Notes: generated by a model from the letters alone, not told the origin. Counted from the first letter of the stretch, positions 1 to 8,320 are shown. The stretch: DNA of 64,000 nt from Cryptosporangium arvum DSM 44712 (GCF_000585375.1 NZ_KK073874.1:8777913-8841912); one strand, 5' to 3'. Program-made: numbers and translations.

Positions 1-637
1 GTACGAGGACGGGCTCCACACCCGCCCGCGCCGCGAGTTCCGCACCCGGCGCGGCCAGCGCCCGGTCGTCGGCCGCCAGCACGTAACCGACCGGCACCCC
101 CAGCCCGGGAACGTCGACGGACTCGAGCGCGTCGAGCATGTACCCACCGGGCTGCGGGACCAACTGCTCGAAGACCAGCCGCTGCAGCGCCTCGGGCTCG
201 CCGGGCATCAGCGAGGCCTGGAACGACTCGAAGTCGACGCTGATCGTGCGGTCCGCGGCCGACTCGATCGACGTCCGCAGGAACGCACCGACCTCGGGGC
301 CCATCGCGTCGGCCATCGACTCCCCGGCGCGGGGGATGAAAGCGCTGAAGAAGTCCAGCCGGGCCAGCCGCTTACGCAGCCGCTCGGCGGCGGCCACCAC
401 CGGGATACCGCCCCAGCTGTGGCCGACCAGCACGACGTCGACCAGGTCCCTGCGCTCCACCTCGTCGACGAGGAAGTCGACCGCGTCCGCGAGCCGTAAC
501 CGGCCGGAGTCCTCCCCCAGCGACAGGCCGGGCATCGTCAGCGCGGTGACGCCGTGACCCGCAGCTCGTACCCGGCGAGCCACCGGGTGCCAGGCCCAGC
601 CACCGTGCCACGCACCGGGCACGAAGACGTACTGCAT
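1..637 (-). CDS. Alpha/beta hydrolase, 3' end outside window
   Basis: Alpha/beta-hydrolase fold enzyme of the small esterase/haloperoxidase-like type; 212 residues are visible and the C-terminus lies beyond the window edge. The N-terminus starts directly with the first beta strand (MQYVFVPGAWHGGW), with an HGGW oxyanion-hole motif at residues 11-14. The nucleophile elbow GHSWGG puts the catalytic Ser near residue 74. There is no signal peptide, so it should be cytoplasmic. The ATG at 637 was chosen because the fold begins immediately after it. It is transcribed away from the TetR gene at 711, and a strong palindrome lies between the two, so TetR control is likely. The substrate cannot be read from the sequence. 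Confidence 0.85.
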   Translation of the reverse strand, partial: MQYVFVPGAWHGGWAWHPVARRVRAAGHGVTALTMPGLSLGEDSGRLRLADAVDFLVDEVERRDLVDVVLVGHSWGGIPVVAAAERLRKRLARLDFFSAFIPRAGESMADAMGPEVGAFLRTSIESAADRTISVDFESFQASLMPGEPEALQRLVFEQLVPQPGGYMLDALESVDVPGLGVPVGYVLAADDRALAAPGAELAARAGVEPVLV

Positions 638-665
638 GATCGGCTCCTCGATATAGGTAGGCATA

Positions 666-690
666 TTCACCAGAGTCAGACTCTGATGAA
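666..690. promoter_or_regulatory. Palindromic operator between hydrolase and TetR gene
   Basis: The core is a perfect dyad, CAGAGTC-A-GACTCTG at 671-685. It extends with TTCA and TGAA outer arms to 25 bp, with one mismatched pair (670/686). It sits midway between two divergent genes, 25 bp before the TetR start. This size and place are typical of a TetR autoregulatory site; binding itself is inferred. Confidence 0.7.
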
Positions 691-710
691 CTGACGCCTA
701 AGGTACGCCC

Positions 711-1334
711 ATGGCCGCAGCTGCGAAGAAGCCCCTCCCGGGGCGGCGAGCCGAGTACGCCGCCGCCACCCGACTGGCCATCGAGGAGGCCGCCCGGGAC
801 CTGTTCGTCGAGAACGGCTTCGAGAAGACCACCGTCGACGCGATCGCGCGGCGGGCACGCGTCGCGCCGGCGACCGTCTACGCGGTCACCGGCGGAAAAC
901 AAGGGCTCCTGAAGACGCTCATCGAGTCGCGGATCACGGCGCCCGACGTCGCCGAGGACTACGCCCGGATCGAGTCCCAGCCCGACGCGGACTCCTTGCT
1001 CCGGTTCGTCGTCCGGGTCACCCGCGAGCGGTTCGAGCGCTCCTCGCCGCTGATGCGCGTGATCATCGCCACCGCACCGCACCACGCGAACGCGGCCGAA
1101 GCGCTGGCGATGGCCCACGCCTCACTGCGCGGCGCCCTCGAACTCGCGGCCCGGCGGCTGGCCGACCTCGGCGCGCTCCGCCCCGGGATCGACGTCGACG
1201 AAGCGACCGGGCGCCTGTGGTTCCACGTCTGCAACGCTTCGTACTTCACGTTGGTCGACGACAACGGCTGGCCGCTGGACAAGGCCGAGCGGTACCTCCA
1301 CGAGTCGCTGCGTGCCGCACTGCTCACGCGCTGA
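711..1334 (+). CDS. TetR/AcrR family transcriptional regulator
   Basis: DNA-binding repressor of 207 residues, normal for the family. The N-terminal helix-turn-helix covers roughly residues 15-60, with the recognition part in TVDAIARRARVAPATVYAVT. The remainder is the helical ligand-binding and dimerisation domain, which is too variable to name a ligand. The gene is divergent from the alpha/beta hydrolase upstream, and the 25-bp dyad between them suggests it represses both itself and the hydrolase. Its last 11 bp overlap the end of the convergent small gene at 1324-1608. Confidence 0.9.
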   Translation: MAAAAKKPLPGRRAEYAAATRLAIEEAARDLFVENGFEKTTVDAIARRARVAPATVYAVTGGKQGLLKTLIESRITAPDVAEDYARIESQPDADSLLRFVVRVTRERFERSSPLMRVIIATAPHHANAAEALAMAHASLRGALELAARRLADLGALRPGIDVDEATGRLWFHVCNASYFTLVDDNGWPLDKAERYLHESLRAALLTR

Positions 1335-1608
1335 GCTGATCCTCGACCTGCGGCCGGGTGGAGCCCCAGCGCCGCAGCAGCTCCGGCTTCGAGATCGACC
1401 ACTCCTTGACCTGGCCCCATTCGATGCGCACCGCGGGCCGGTCCTCGTCCAGGCACCGGTGGTACCTGGGCATCTGACGACCGAAGTCAGCCTCGAACTT
1501 GGCCCGCAGATCGTCCTCGCTGCGGCCGTACATCCGGATCGGATAAGTCGCCTCGTCGATCGTGAGACTGACGCCGAATTCGACCGGAGGGCGGGTGCCA
1601 GAAGCCAT
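1324..1608 (-). CDS. Hypothetical protein, 94 aa
   Basis: Small acidic cytoplasmic protein that I do not recognise. It starts MASGTRPPVEFGVSLTIDE and has no signal peptide, membrane segment or metal-binding motif. The codon pattern is normal for this genome and the frame stays open over the whole interval, which supports it being real. The sequence before the ATG at 1608 is pyrimidine-rich with no Shine-Dalgarno, so translation may be leaderless. It converges on the TetR gene with an 11-bp overlap and is divergent from the mannitol-type dehydrogenase at 1752. Confidence 0.6.
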   Translation of the reverse strand: MASGTRPPVEFGVSLTIDEATYPIRMYGRSEDDLRAKFEADFGRQMPRYHRCLDEDRPAVRIEWGQVKEWSISKPELLRRWGSTRPQVEDQLSA

Positions 1609-1751
1609 GGAGGCAGGATACGTACACGCGTTCGAAAAAGTCGAGACTTCGGCCCGATTTCCGCCCCGTGTTCGCGACCCGTCTCGACCGTCGTCGTCGT
1701 GGCTCGAGTGCTACTCGTAGAGGACCGAGTTCCCGGACTGGAGCCGCGCCC

Positions 1752-3254
1752 ATGACGAACGCCGTTTCCCTCACCACGACGAACCTGCCCGCGATCGCGG
1801 CGTCCGGACGCGTCGACGTCCCGCAGTACGACCGGCAGGGTCTGACGGCAGGCATCGTGCACCTCGGGGTGGGCGCCTTCCACCGTGCGCACCAGGCGAT
1901 GGCCGTGGATCGGCTGCTCACCGCCGGGCTCGGCCGGGAGTTCGCGATCTGCGGGATCGGTGTCCTGCCGTCGGACCGGCGGATGGCCGACGTGCTGACC
2001 AGCCAGGACGGCCTGTACACGCTGCTGCTCAAGCACGCGGACGGCCGCCGCGAGGCGCGGGTGATCGGCAGCATCGTCGACTACGTCTTCGCGCCCGACG
2101 ATCCGGCCGCGGCGATCGAGCGCATGGCCCGGCCCGAGGTCACGATCGTCTCGCTCACCGTCACCGAAGGGGGGTACTTCGTCGACCAGGTGACCGGCGA
2201 GTTCCTCGCGGACGACCCCGGTATCCGCCACGACCTGGCCCACCGGCAGGCCCCGGCGACGATCTTCGGCTACCTGGTGGCCGCTCTGAAGCTCCGCCGG
2301 GACCGCGGCGTGCCGGCGTTCACGGTGATGTCGTGCGACAACGTCCAGGGCAACGGGCACCTCACCGGGCGGATGCTCACGGCCTACGCGCGGCTCGCCG
2401 ACGCCGAGTTCGCCGACTGGCTGCAGTCGTCGGTGCGCTTCCCCAACTCGATGGTCGACCGCATCGCGCCGGTCATCACCGACGCCGACCGCACGGAGAC
2501 CGTGACGCGATTCGGTGTGCGCGACGGCTGGCCGGTGGTGGCCGAACCGTTCTTCCAGTGGGTGCTCGAAGACGACTTCGGCGCGGGCCGGCCGCCCTGG
2601 GAGCACGCCGGTGTCCAGCTGGTGCCCGACGTCGAACCGTACGAGCTGATGAAGCTGCGGCTGCTGAACGCCGGTCACCAGGCCCTGTGCTACTTCGGTT
2701 ACCTCGCCGGCCACCGGTACACCCACGAGGCCGCGCAGGATCCCGCGATCGCCGCGTTCCTGACCCGCTACCTCGAGGAGGCGACCCCCACGCTTCGCCC
2801 GGTCGCCGGCATCGACCTGGCCGACTACAAGCGCACGCTCGTCGAGCGGTTCTCCAATCCGGAGGTGCGCGACACGCTCGCCCGCCTCGGCACCGACACC
2901 AGCGACCGGATCCCCAAGTTCGTGCTGCCCGCCGTGCGTGAGAACCTCGCCGCCGGTCGGCCCGTCACGCTGGCGGCCGCCGTCTGCGCGAGCTGGGCCC
3001 GCTACGCCGAGGGCGTCGACGAACAAGGCGCCCCCATCGACGTGGTGGACCGCCTGGCCGAGCGCCTCACCGCGTCCGCACGCCGATACGCCGACGACCC
3101 GGTCGCCTTCCTGCGCGACCCGCAGCTCTTCGGTGACCTCGTGACCGAACCGGCGTTCCGGACGCCGTACCTCGCCGCCCTCGACTCCCTGTACCGCCAC
3201 GGCGCCGCCGCCACCCTGACCGACCTCGGGCACGACGACCACCCGACGTCCTAG
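1752..3254 (+). CDS. Mannitol dehydrogenase family oxidoreductase (polyol/hexonate dehydrogenase)
   Basis: Long-chain NAD(P)-dependent polyol dehydrogenase, 500 residues. The family oxidises mannitol to fructose, or arabinitol or hexuronates to the keto form, in the cytoplasm. The N-terminal Rossmann domain shows VHLGVGAFHRAH near residue 37. The family active-site signature K-x5-N-x2-H is visible as KLRLLNAGHQAL near residue 300. The ATG at 1752 has a GGAG 9 nt upstream; an in-frame extension to 1668 is Arg-rich and unlike the family. No PTS or sugar ABC genes are adjacent, so mannitol as substrate is a guess. It overlaps the following convergent TetR gene by 4 nt. Confidence 0.88.
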   Translation: MTNAVSLTTTNLPAIAASGRVDVPQYDRQGLTAGIVHLGVGAFHRAHQAMAVDRLLTAGLGREFAICGIGVLPSDRRMADVLTSQDGLYTLLLKHADGRREARVIGSIVDYVFAPDDPAAAIERMARPEVTIVSLTVTEGGYFVDQVTGEFLADDPGIRHDLAHRQAPATIFGYLVAALKLRRDRGVPAFTVMSCDNVQGNGHLTGRMLTAYARLADAEFADWLQSSVRFPNSMVDRIAPVITDADRTETVTRFGVRDGWPVVAEPFFQWVLEDDFGAGRPPWEHAGVQLVPDVEPYELMKLRLLNAGHQALCYFGYLAGHRYTHEAAQDPAIAAFLTRYLEEATPTLRPVAGIDLADYKRTLVERFSNPEVRDTLARLGTDTSDRIPKFVLPAVRENLAAGRPVTLAAAVCASWARYAEGVDEQGAPIDVVDRLAERLTASARRYADDPVAFLRDPQLFGDLVTEPAFRTPYLAALDSLYRHGAAATLTDLGHDDHPTS

Positions 3255-3901
3255 GGAAGCGTCTCGGTGAGTCCGATGGCCGTCGACCGGAGCAGCAGCC
3301 GCAGCCGGGGCCGGAAGTCCAGAGCCACGTGCCCCCACTCCGGCACCTGCTCGTACAGCGCGGCAAGCGTCGGCGTGGGGTGCGACACCTGCCAGAAGCT
3401 GGCCGCGAACGCGAGCGTGGCGGCCAGCAGGGCCTGGATCTGCTGGACCGTCATGCTGCTCGACCGCTCCAGCACGCCCACGATCTCGTCGTACGCCGCG
3501 AACGAGTTCGTCTTGTACTGACGGGCCCGCTCGATGTCGACGTCACCTTCCAGGCTCAGCGTGACGTGCGTCAGGAGGTCGCAGAACACCGGCAACGAGG
3601 CGATCGTGTCGGCCAGCACGGTCGCGACGTCCCGGGGGGCCAGCTCGCGGCGCTCGCCGACCGCGTCGGTGATCGCGGCGCTCCACTGGCGCCAGCCCCG
3701 TTCGGCCAGTTCGAGGAGGAGCTCCTCCTTGCTGGCGTAGTAGCGCCGAACGCCGGTGCGGTGCAGGCCGGCCCTCTCGGTGACCGGCGCCAGCGTCACG
3801 AACCGGACGCCACCCCGCTCGAGCGCGATCGCTTCCGCCGCCACCAGCAGGTCCTCGGAGCGGCGCAGCTTGTCGTCGGTCGATCGGGCCCGCTGACGCA
3901 T
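3251..3901 (-). CDS. TetR family transcriptional regulator
   Basis: Regulator of about 216 residues with an N-terminal TetR helix-turn-helix (FVTLAPVTERAGLHRTGVRR) followed by a helical effector domain. The start is uncertain. A GTG at 3919 would lie inside the upstream operator and has no ribosome site. The ATG at 3901 fits the family length, although the GGAGG before it is very close. It is divergent from the CocE/NonD hydrolase at 4001. Two matching palindromes fill the space between them, so it probably represses itself and the hydrolase. Confidence 0.87.
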   Translation of the reverse strand: MRQRARSTDDKLRRSEDLLVAAEAIALERGGVRFVTLAPVTERAGLHRTGVRRYYASKEELLLELAERGWRQWSAAITDAVGERRELAPRDVATVLADTIASLPVFCDLLTHVTLSLEGDVDIERARQYKTNSFAAYDEIVGVLERSSSMTVQQIQALLAATLAFAASFWQVSHPTPTLAALYEQVPEWGHVALDFRPRLRLLLRSTAIGLTETLP

Positions 3902-3911
3902 GCCTCCACAA

Positions 3912-3933
3912 TAACGCACCTTGCGATGCGCTA
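3912..3933. promoter_or_regulatory. TetR operator copy 1
   Basis: Dyad TAACGCA-8 nt-TGCGCTA, one mismatch from perfect. It matches the copy at 3960-3981 in arm sequence and spacing, and lies just before the TetR start codon. The repeat of the same 22-bp layout makes it a convincing binding site; the protein that binds is inferred from position. Confidence 0.7.
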
Positions 3934-3959
3934 ACTCCCATGCCTATGCTCCCGGTAGA

Positions 3960-3981
3960 TAACGCATCACGGCGTGCGTTA
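3960..3981. promoter_or_regulatory. TetR operator copy 2
   Basis: Perfect dyad TAACGCA-8 nt-TGCGTTA, 48 bp centre to centre from copy 1 and 20 bp before the GTG of the S15 hydrolase. A site at this distance would occlude the hydrolase promoter or ribosome loading region. Confidence 0.72.
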
Positions 3982-4000
3982 AATCCGAAGGGACCCCGCA

Positions 4001-5695
4001 GTGAGTACTCGCGACTTCGCCATCAAGCTGGCCGGTCGGCTCGGGCAGCGGATGCTCGCGCTTCCGCCCGCCCGCACCCGTGACGTGACCGTCGAGCGGG
4101 ACATCCCGATCGAGGTCGCGGACGGCGTGACGCTGCTCGCCGACCACTGGGCGCCCGCCGCTCCCGCTGACCCCCACCTGCCGACCGTGCTCGTGCGCAC
4201 CGCCTACGGGCCGGGCGGCCCGCTGGGCTGGCTGTACGGACGCGCGATCGCCGAGCGCGGCCTGCACGTGCTGATGGTGCGCAGCCGCGGCACGTTCGGC
4301 TCCGGCGGCGAGTTCCTGGCCATGCGTCACGAGCGCGAGGACGGCCTGGCCACCATGCGCTGGCTGGCCGATCGGCCGTGGGCCACCGGCGGTGTGGTGC
4401 TGGCCGGCTCGAGCTACTTCGGCTACACCGCCTGGACCCTTGCCGCCGATGCGCCGGTGCAGGTCAAAGCGATGGTTCCGCACATCACCTCGTCGCGGCT
4501 GGCGCTGACCCTGCTACGTCCCGGCCGCTTCGAACTCGACACGCTGACCAACTGGGTGTGGAACACCGCGACGCAGGAACGGCCACGCGCCTTGCTGCGG
4601 TCGATGCTGGGCCTGGACCGCAAGCGCGTCGCCGCGGCGATGAACACCCTGCCCCTGGTGGACGTGGACAAAGCGCTGCTCGGCCACGAGTCGCCGTTCT
4701 TCCAGGAGACGCTGCGCTACGACCAGAACGATCCGTACTGGAAGGACGAGGACCACAGCGGCACGGTCGCCGACGTCACGGTCCCGGTCAGCTCGGTCAC
4801 CGGTTGGTACGACATCTTCCTGACCGACCAGTTACGCGACTTCCAGGCCCTGGCCGCCGCCGGCCGTCACCCGCGTCTGACCGTCGGACCGTGGTGGCAC
4901 GCCGACCCGGCGGGCATGGGGGCCGCGATCGAGCAGGTGGTCGACTGGGGTGCCACCCTGGCGCGCGGCGAGCAGCCGGCCGACCGGGCCCCGGTGCGGC
5001 TGTTCGTGATGGGCACGAACCAGTGGCGGGACTTCGACCAGTGGCCGCCGGCCGGCTACCCGCAGCAGCGCTGGCACCTGCGCTCCGCAGGCGCGCTGGA
5101 GCGCGGCGCGAACCCCGCCTCCGCTCCGACCACCTTCACGTACGACCCGAACGACCCGACCCCGGCGCTGGGCGGACCGAAGCTGGACGCCGACGGGCCC
5201 GGGCCCAAGGACAACCGGCCGCTGGAGAAACGCGCCGACGTGCTGACTTTCACCTCGCCGGTGCTCGAGGCCGAGCTGGAGGTCGTCGGCGAGGTCGAGG
5301 CGCAGGTGTGGCTCCGTGCCGACCGCCCCGGCTGCGACCTCTTCGTCCGGCTCTGCGACGTCGACGAGCGCGGCCGGTCCGTCAACGTCTGCGACGACCT
5401 GGTCACGGTCCGGCCCGACGGCGACACCGAGGTCACCGTCCAGTTGTCACCCACCGCGTACGTGTTCCGGCGTGGCCACCGCCTGCGTGTCCAGGTGTCG
5501 GCCGGCGCGTTTCCCCGCTTCGCCCGCAACCTCGGCGGCGGCGAGCCCGTCGCGACCGCCACGACGGCCCACGTCACCACGATCGAAATCCTGCACGACG
5601 ACGTCCACCCCTCCGCCGTGCTGCTGCCGGCGAAGTCCCCGATCGGCGCGGAGCGGCCGGCTGCGACGATCCGGACCCGCGAGGCTCAGCCCTGA
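4001..5695 (+). CDS. CocE/NonD family hydrolase (X-Pro dipeptidyl-peptidase S15 type)
   Basis: Serine hydrolase of 564 residues. The family (S15 peptidases, cocaine esterase, glutaryl acylases) cleaves esters or amides with a Ser-Asp-His triad. The N-terminal half is the alpha/beta-hydrolase domain, with the nucleophile in GSSYFGYTAW (Ser about 138). The C-terminal third (about residues 390-550) is the beta jelly-roll XPDC domain. There is no signal sequence, so it is probably cytoplasmic. GTG start at 4001 with GAAGGGA upstream. It is divergent from a TetR gene with two palindromes between them, suggesting induction by a substrate. The true substrate cannot be inferred. Confidence 0.88.
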   Translation: MSTRDFAIKLAGRLGQRMLALPPARTRDVTVERDIPIEVADGVTLLADHWAPAAPADPHLPTVLVRTAYGPGGPLGWLYGRAIAERGLHVLMVRSRGTFGSGGEFLAMRHEREDGLATMRWLADRPWATGGVVLAGSSYFGYTAWTLAADAPVQVKAMVPHITSSRLALTLLRPGRFELDTLTNWVWNTATQERPRALLRSMLGLDRKRVAAAMNTLPLVDVDKALLGHESPFFQETLRYDQNDPYWKDEDHSGTVADVTVPVSSVTGWYDIFLTDQLRDFQALAAAGRHPRLTVGPWWHADPAGMGAAIEQVVDWGATLARGEQPADRAPVRLFVMGTNQWRDFDQWPPAGYPQQRWHLRSAGALERGANPASAPTTFTYDPNDPTPALGGPKLDADGPGPKDNRPLEKRADVLTFTSPVLEAELEVVGEVEAQVWLRADRPGCDLFVRLCDVDERGRSVNVCDDLVTVRPDGDTEVTVQLSPTAYVFRRGHRLRVQVSAGAFPRFARNLGGGEPVATATTAHVTTIEILHDDVHPSAVLLPAKSPIGAERPAATIRTREAQP

Positions 5696-5761
5696 GGCAA
5701 CCGCTCGATCAAGCGCTCCGTCTGCTCGTAGCGGGCCGCCACGGACGATGCCGAGCGTGCC

Positions 5762-6697
5762 TCAGGCGACGACGATGACTGTTTTGCCTCGTAGCTTGCC
5801 GTTGGCGGCCTCGTCGTGGACGGCCGCCAGGTCGTGCAGGGGGCGGCGGTCGACGACGTGGAGCTTGAGGCGTCCGGCGTCGATCCGGGCGACCAGGTCG
5901 GCCAGTCCGGAGCCGCTCGGGGCGACCCACACGCTCGCGCTGCGCACCGAGCGGCTCTCGTCGGCCGGCACCGGCCCGGCGGAGCTGACCACGATGCCGC
6001 CGTCGGCCACGTACGGGGTCAGTCCGGCCAGGTCGTCCGGCGCCAGCCGGACGTGGTTGATCACCACGTCGAAGGGGCCGCCGACGGACGCGGGACCGGC
6101 CTCGAGGTCCAGCGGACCGACGACGTTCCGCGCACCGTAGCCGCGCAGACGGTCGGCGTGCTCGGGCGAGTCGACCGCGGTGACCTCCGCCCCGGCGTCG
6201 GCCGCGAGCTGGACGACGATGCTGCCCACGGCACCACCCGCGCCGTTCACCAGCACGGTCTGACCGGACCTGATCCCGGCGAGCTCGACCGCGGCCTGGC
6301 GGGCGGCCAGACCGGTCAGCGGCAGCGCGGCGGCGTCGGCCAGCGCGATGCTCTGCGGAGCGGCCGCGATCAGGTCCGCCGCGACCAGCGCGTACTCGGC
6401 CGCTCCGCCGTGCGCGTCGAGCGGGAGCATCGCGACGATCGGGTCACCGACCCGCAGCCCGCTCACCCCCGCGCCGAGCTCGGCGACGGTGCCGGCCAGG
6501 TCCAGGCCGGGCGTGATCGGTAACGGCGTGGGGATGGCTCCGGCGAGCACACCGAGCCGGATGTGGTCGTCGACGGGGTTGAACGACGTGGCCACGACCT
6601 TCACCAGCACCTGGCCGGGGCCGGGTACCGGACGGTCGACGTCCTCCTGGCGCAGGACCTCGACGTGGCCGAACTCGTGGTACCGAACTGCCTTCAT
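5762..6697 (-). CDS. NADPH:quinone oxidoreductase-type zinc-independent MDR dehydrogenase
   Basis: Medium-chain dehydrogenase/reductase of 311 residues, similar in layout to quinone oxidoreductases and enoyl reductases that use NADPH. It begins MKAVRYHEFGHVEVL, has the GroES-like domain first, then a Rossmann domain with the nucleotide loop VLVNGAGGAVGSIVVQLA near residue 150. The structural-zinc cysteine cluster is absent. The ATG at 6697 matches the normal family N-terminus; an extension upstream would run through the operator. It is divergent from a MarR gene with two identical-type dyads between, so quinone or electrophile-responsive control is plausible. Confidence 0.88.
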   Translation of the reverse strand: MKAVRYHEFGHVEVLRQEDVDRPVPGPGQVLVKVVATSFNPVDDHIRLGVLAGAIPTPLPITPGLDLAGTVAELGAGVSGLRVGDPIVAMLPLDAHGGAAEYALVAADLIAAAPQSIALADAAALPLTGLAARQAAVELAGIRSGQTVLVNGAGGAVGSIVVQLAADAGAEVTAVDSPEHADRLRGYGARNVVGPLDLEAGPASVGGPFDVVINHVRLAPDDLAGLTPYVADGGIVVSSAGPVPADESRSVRSASVWVAPSGSGLADLVARIDAGRLKLHVVDRRPLHDLAAVHDEAANGKLRGKTVIVVA

Positions 6698-6718
6698 GCC
6701 AACTCCTGAGACGCCTTG

Positions 6719-6734
6719 ACTTGCCTGGGCAACT
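6719..6734. promoter_or_regulatory. MarR box A
   Basis: ACTTGCCTGGGCAACT, a near-perfect dyad that repeats as box B 34 bp away. It lies close to the oxidoreductase start and most likely overlaps its promoter. Confidence 0.7.
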
Positions 6735-6752
6735 CCCAAGCTAACCCTCTGG

Positions 6753-6768
6753 ACTTGCCTGGGCAAGT
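6753..6768. promoter_or_regulatory. MarR box B
   Basis: ACTTGCC-TG-GGCAAGT, a perfect 16-bp dyad. It lies 44 bp before the MarR start, so the two boxes could give control of both divergent promoters. Binding by the neighbouring MarR protein is inferred. Confidence 0.72.
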
Positions 6769-6811
6769 GAGATCGGGCGCTGGACCGAACCGGCGAAGTA
6801 GGCTGCGCGCC

Positions 6812-7285
6812 ATGACCGGCTCGCCCCGTTGGCTCGACGACGAACAGCAGAAGGTCTGGCAGGACCTCCTCACCGTGGTGATCGCGCTGCCCACGCTGCT
6901 CGATCGCCAACTGGAGCGAGACGCGGGCATCTCGAACTTCGAATACAGCGTGCTGGCGCGGCTCTCGATGACCGACGCGCTCACCATGCGCCTCAGCGAA
7001 CTGGCCGAGGACTGCAACTGCACGCTGCCGCGGCTGTCAAAAGTGATGGTCCGCTTCGAACGACGCGATTGGGTCACCCGCTATCCCGACCCCGACAACG
7101 GCCGATACACCTTGGCGACGCTCACCGAGGCCGGCCTGCGCAAAGTCGTGGACAGCGCACCGGGCCACGTCGAACGGGTCCGGGAATTGGTGTTCGATCC
7201 GCTCAGCGGCGCTCAGCAACGCCACCTCGGCGCCGGACTCGCGCGCCTGGCCGCCACGGTGCGCGACCAACTCGGCGACCGCTGA
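6812..7285 (+). CDS. MarR family transcriptional regulator
   Basis: Winged-helix dimeric repressor of 157 residues. The MarR core is visible: helix 1-2 region LLDRQLERDAGISNFEYSVL, recognition helix around CTLPRLSKVMVRFERRDWV and wing RYPDPDNGRYTLATLTEAG. Two cysteines sit close together in the DNA-binding domain (EDCNCTLPR), which could act as a thiol switch as in some MarR regulators; that is speculation. The ATG at 6812 gives the standard family length and leaves both operators upstream. It is divergent from the quinone-type oxidoreductase, the probable target. Confidence 0.9.
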   Translation: MTGSPRWLDDEQQKVWQDLLTVVIALPTLLDRQLERDAGISNFEYSVLARLSMTDALTMRLSELAEDCNCTLPRLSKVMVRFERRDWVTRYPDPDNGRYTLATLTEAGLRKVVDSAPGHVERVRELVFDPLSGAQQRHLGAGLARLAATVRDQLGDR

Positions 7286-7289
7286 AGCG

Positions 7290-7685
7290 TCAATTCAGCA
7301 CCTCGATCGGGGCGACGCTCACCCGGTTCCGCTCGTCCGCCCTGGCCCGGTACAACGATTCGTCGGCGACGAACGTGAACTGTTGGGGCGTCCGGGCGTT
7401 GTCCGGGCGTCGTCGAGCGCGATCGGGCGTCGCAGATCGATTTCCGAATGCGTTCGGCGACAGCGTGCAGGTGCTCGGGATCGGTGGGCGTCAAGACGGC
7501 GGCGAACTCTTCCCCGCCGTAGCGGGCGACCACGTCACCGAGGCGAACCACATCCGCGAGATTTCCTTGAGCACGGCGTCGCCGGCCGGCCCGTTCGGCA
7601 CCGGCCATGGCGATCGCGAGCGCTTCGTCGAAGAATCGACGCGTGTGCCCACCGGCGGGCTCCAGCCCAGCGATCCGAAGCACAC
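7290..7685 (-). pseudogene. GGDEF (diguanylate cyclase) domain remnant
   Basis: Pieces of one GGDEF domain occur in order but in different frames. They are TRRFFDEALAIAMAGAERAG, then GDAVLKEI, then ADVVRLGDVVARYGGEEF (the signature, as GGEEF), then VAERIRKSICDARS, and finally VADESLYRARADERNRVS before a stop at 7290. The DxDxFKxIND segment between the first two pieces is missing, and at least two frame changes separate the rest. It cannot encode an active cyclase. It starts the run of decayed genes that continues to about 16.2 kb. Confidence 0.72.
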
Positions 7686-7835
7686 GAACAGCGCCGGGAG
7701 CAGCGCGCCATGAGCACGAAGCACAATGGCGTCCAGAAGTGCCGCGCCGCGCGCAGCTTGCCCATCGAAGGTCTCCCGGTTCGACCGTACGGAGCGCCCC
7801 GGTCCGCCGGGTTCCAGATCGGTACCGTGGGCTCC

Positions 7836-8168
7836 GTGCCATTGCTCTTCTCCTACGGGACGCTTCGCGATCCCGGCGTCCAGCAGGCCACGTTCGGTCG
7901 CGAACTGACCGGTGAGCCCGACGCCCTGCTCGGGTACCGCCTCACCCGGGTCGAGATCACCGACCCGCACGTCCTGGCGGTCAGCGGCCAGACCCATCAC
8001 CCCATGCTGACGCCCAGCGCGAACCCCGCCGACACCGTCGACGGAGCGGCGCTGGAGGTCACCGAGGCCGACCTGCTCCGCGCCGACGAGTACGAGGTCG
8101 ACGACTACCGTCGCGTGCAGGCACCCCTCACCAGCGGCCGCACGGCCTGGGTCTACGTGGAGGCCTGA
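7836..8168 (+). CDS. Gamma-glutamylcyclotransferase family protein (AIG2-like)
   Basis: 110-residue protein of the GGCT/AIG2 fold. The signature is at the N-terminus (MPLLFSYGTLRDPGVQQATF), where YGTL binds the gamma-glutamyl amine substrate. The general acid Glu is probably in ADEYEVDDYRRV near residue 90. Members form 5-oxoproline from gamma-glutamyl amines or are of unknown specificity. GTG at 7836 gives the canonical start; another in-frame GTG is three codons earlier. The gene is intact although remnants lie on both sides. Confidence 0.8.
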   Translation: MPLLFSYGTLRDPGVQQATFGRELTGEPDALLGYRLTRVEITDPHVLAVSGQTHHPMLTPSANPADTVDGAALEVTEADLLRADEYEVDDYRRVQAPLTSGRTAWVYVEA

Positions 8169-8173
8169 TCGCG

Positions 8174-8320
8174 GGCGGCTTCGACGGTGGCGGGCTGGTG
8201 CGGGCGGCGATCCGCCCGGTGGCGGGCACCGAGCAGGTCGCGCGCTTCTTCGCCGAACGCTCGCCCTCCGAGCTTCGATTCCTCGAACGGACCGTCAACG
8301 GTCAGCCGGGGTTGGTGGCG
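8174..8320 (+). pseudogene. C-terminal remnant of an ECF41/SigJ-type sigma factor
   Basis: The frame reads GGFDGGGLVRAAIRPVAG and later LERTVNGQPGLVAMV. Both are characteristic of the SnoaL-like C-terminal domain of ECF41 (SigJ-like) sigma factors: the DGGG and NGQPGLV motifs. No sigma2 or sigma4 region precedes it and the frame has no start, so only the tail survives. It runs into the end of the convergent SPFH gene at 8302. Confidence 0.55.

Noticed and set aside
1122..3338. Minus-strand open frame of 738 codons
   Set aside because: Antisense to the mannitol-type dehydrogenase, no domain visible.
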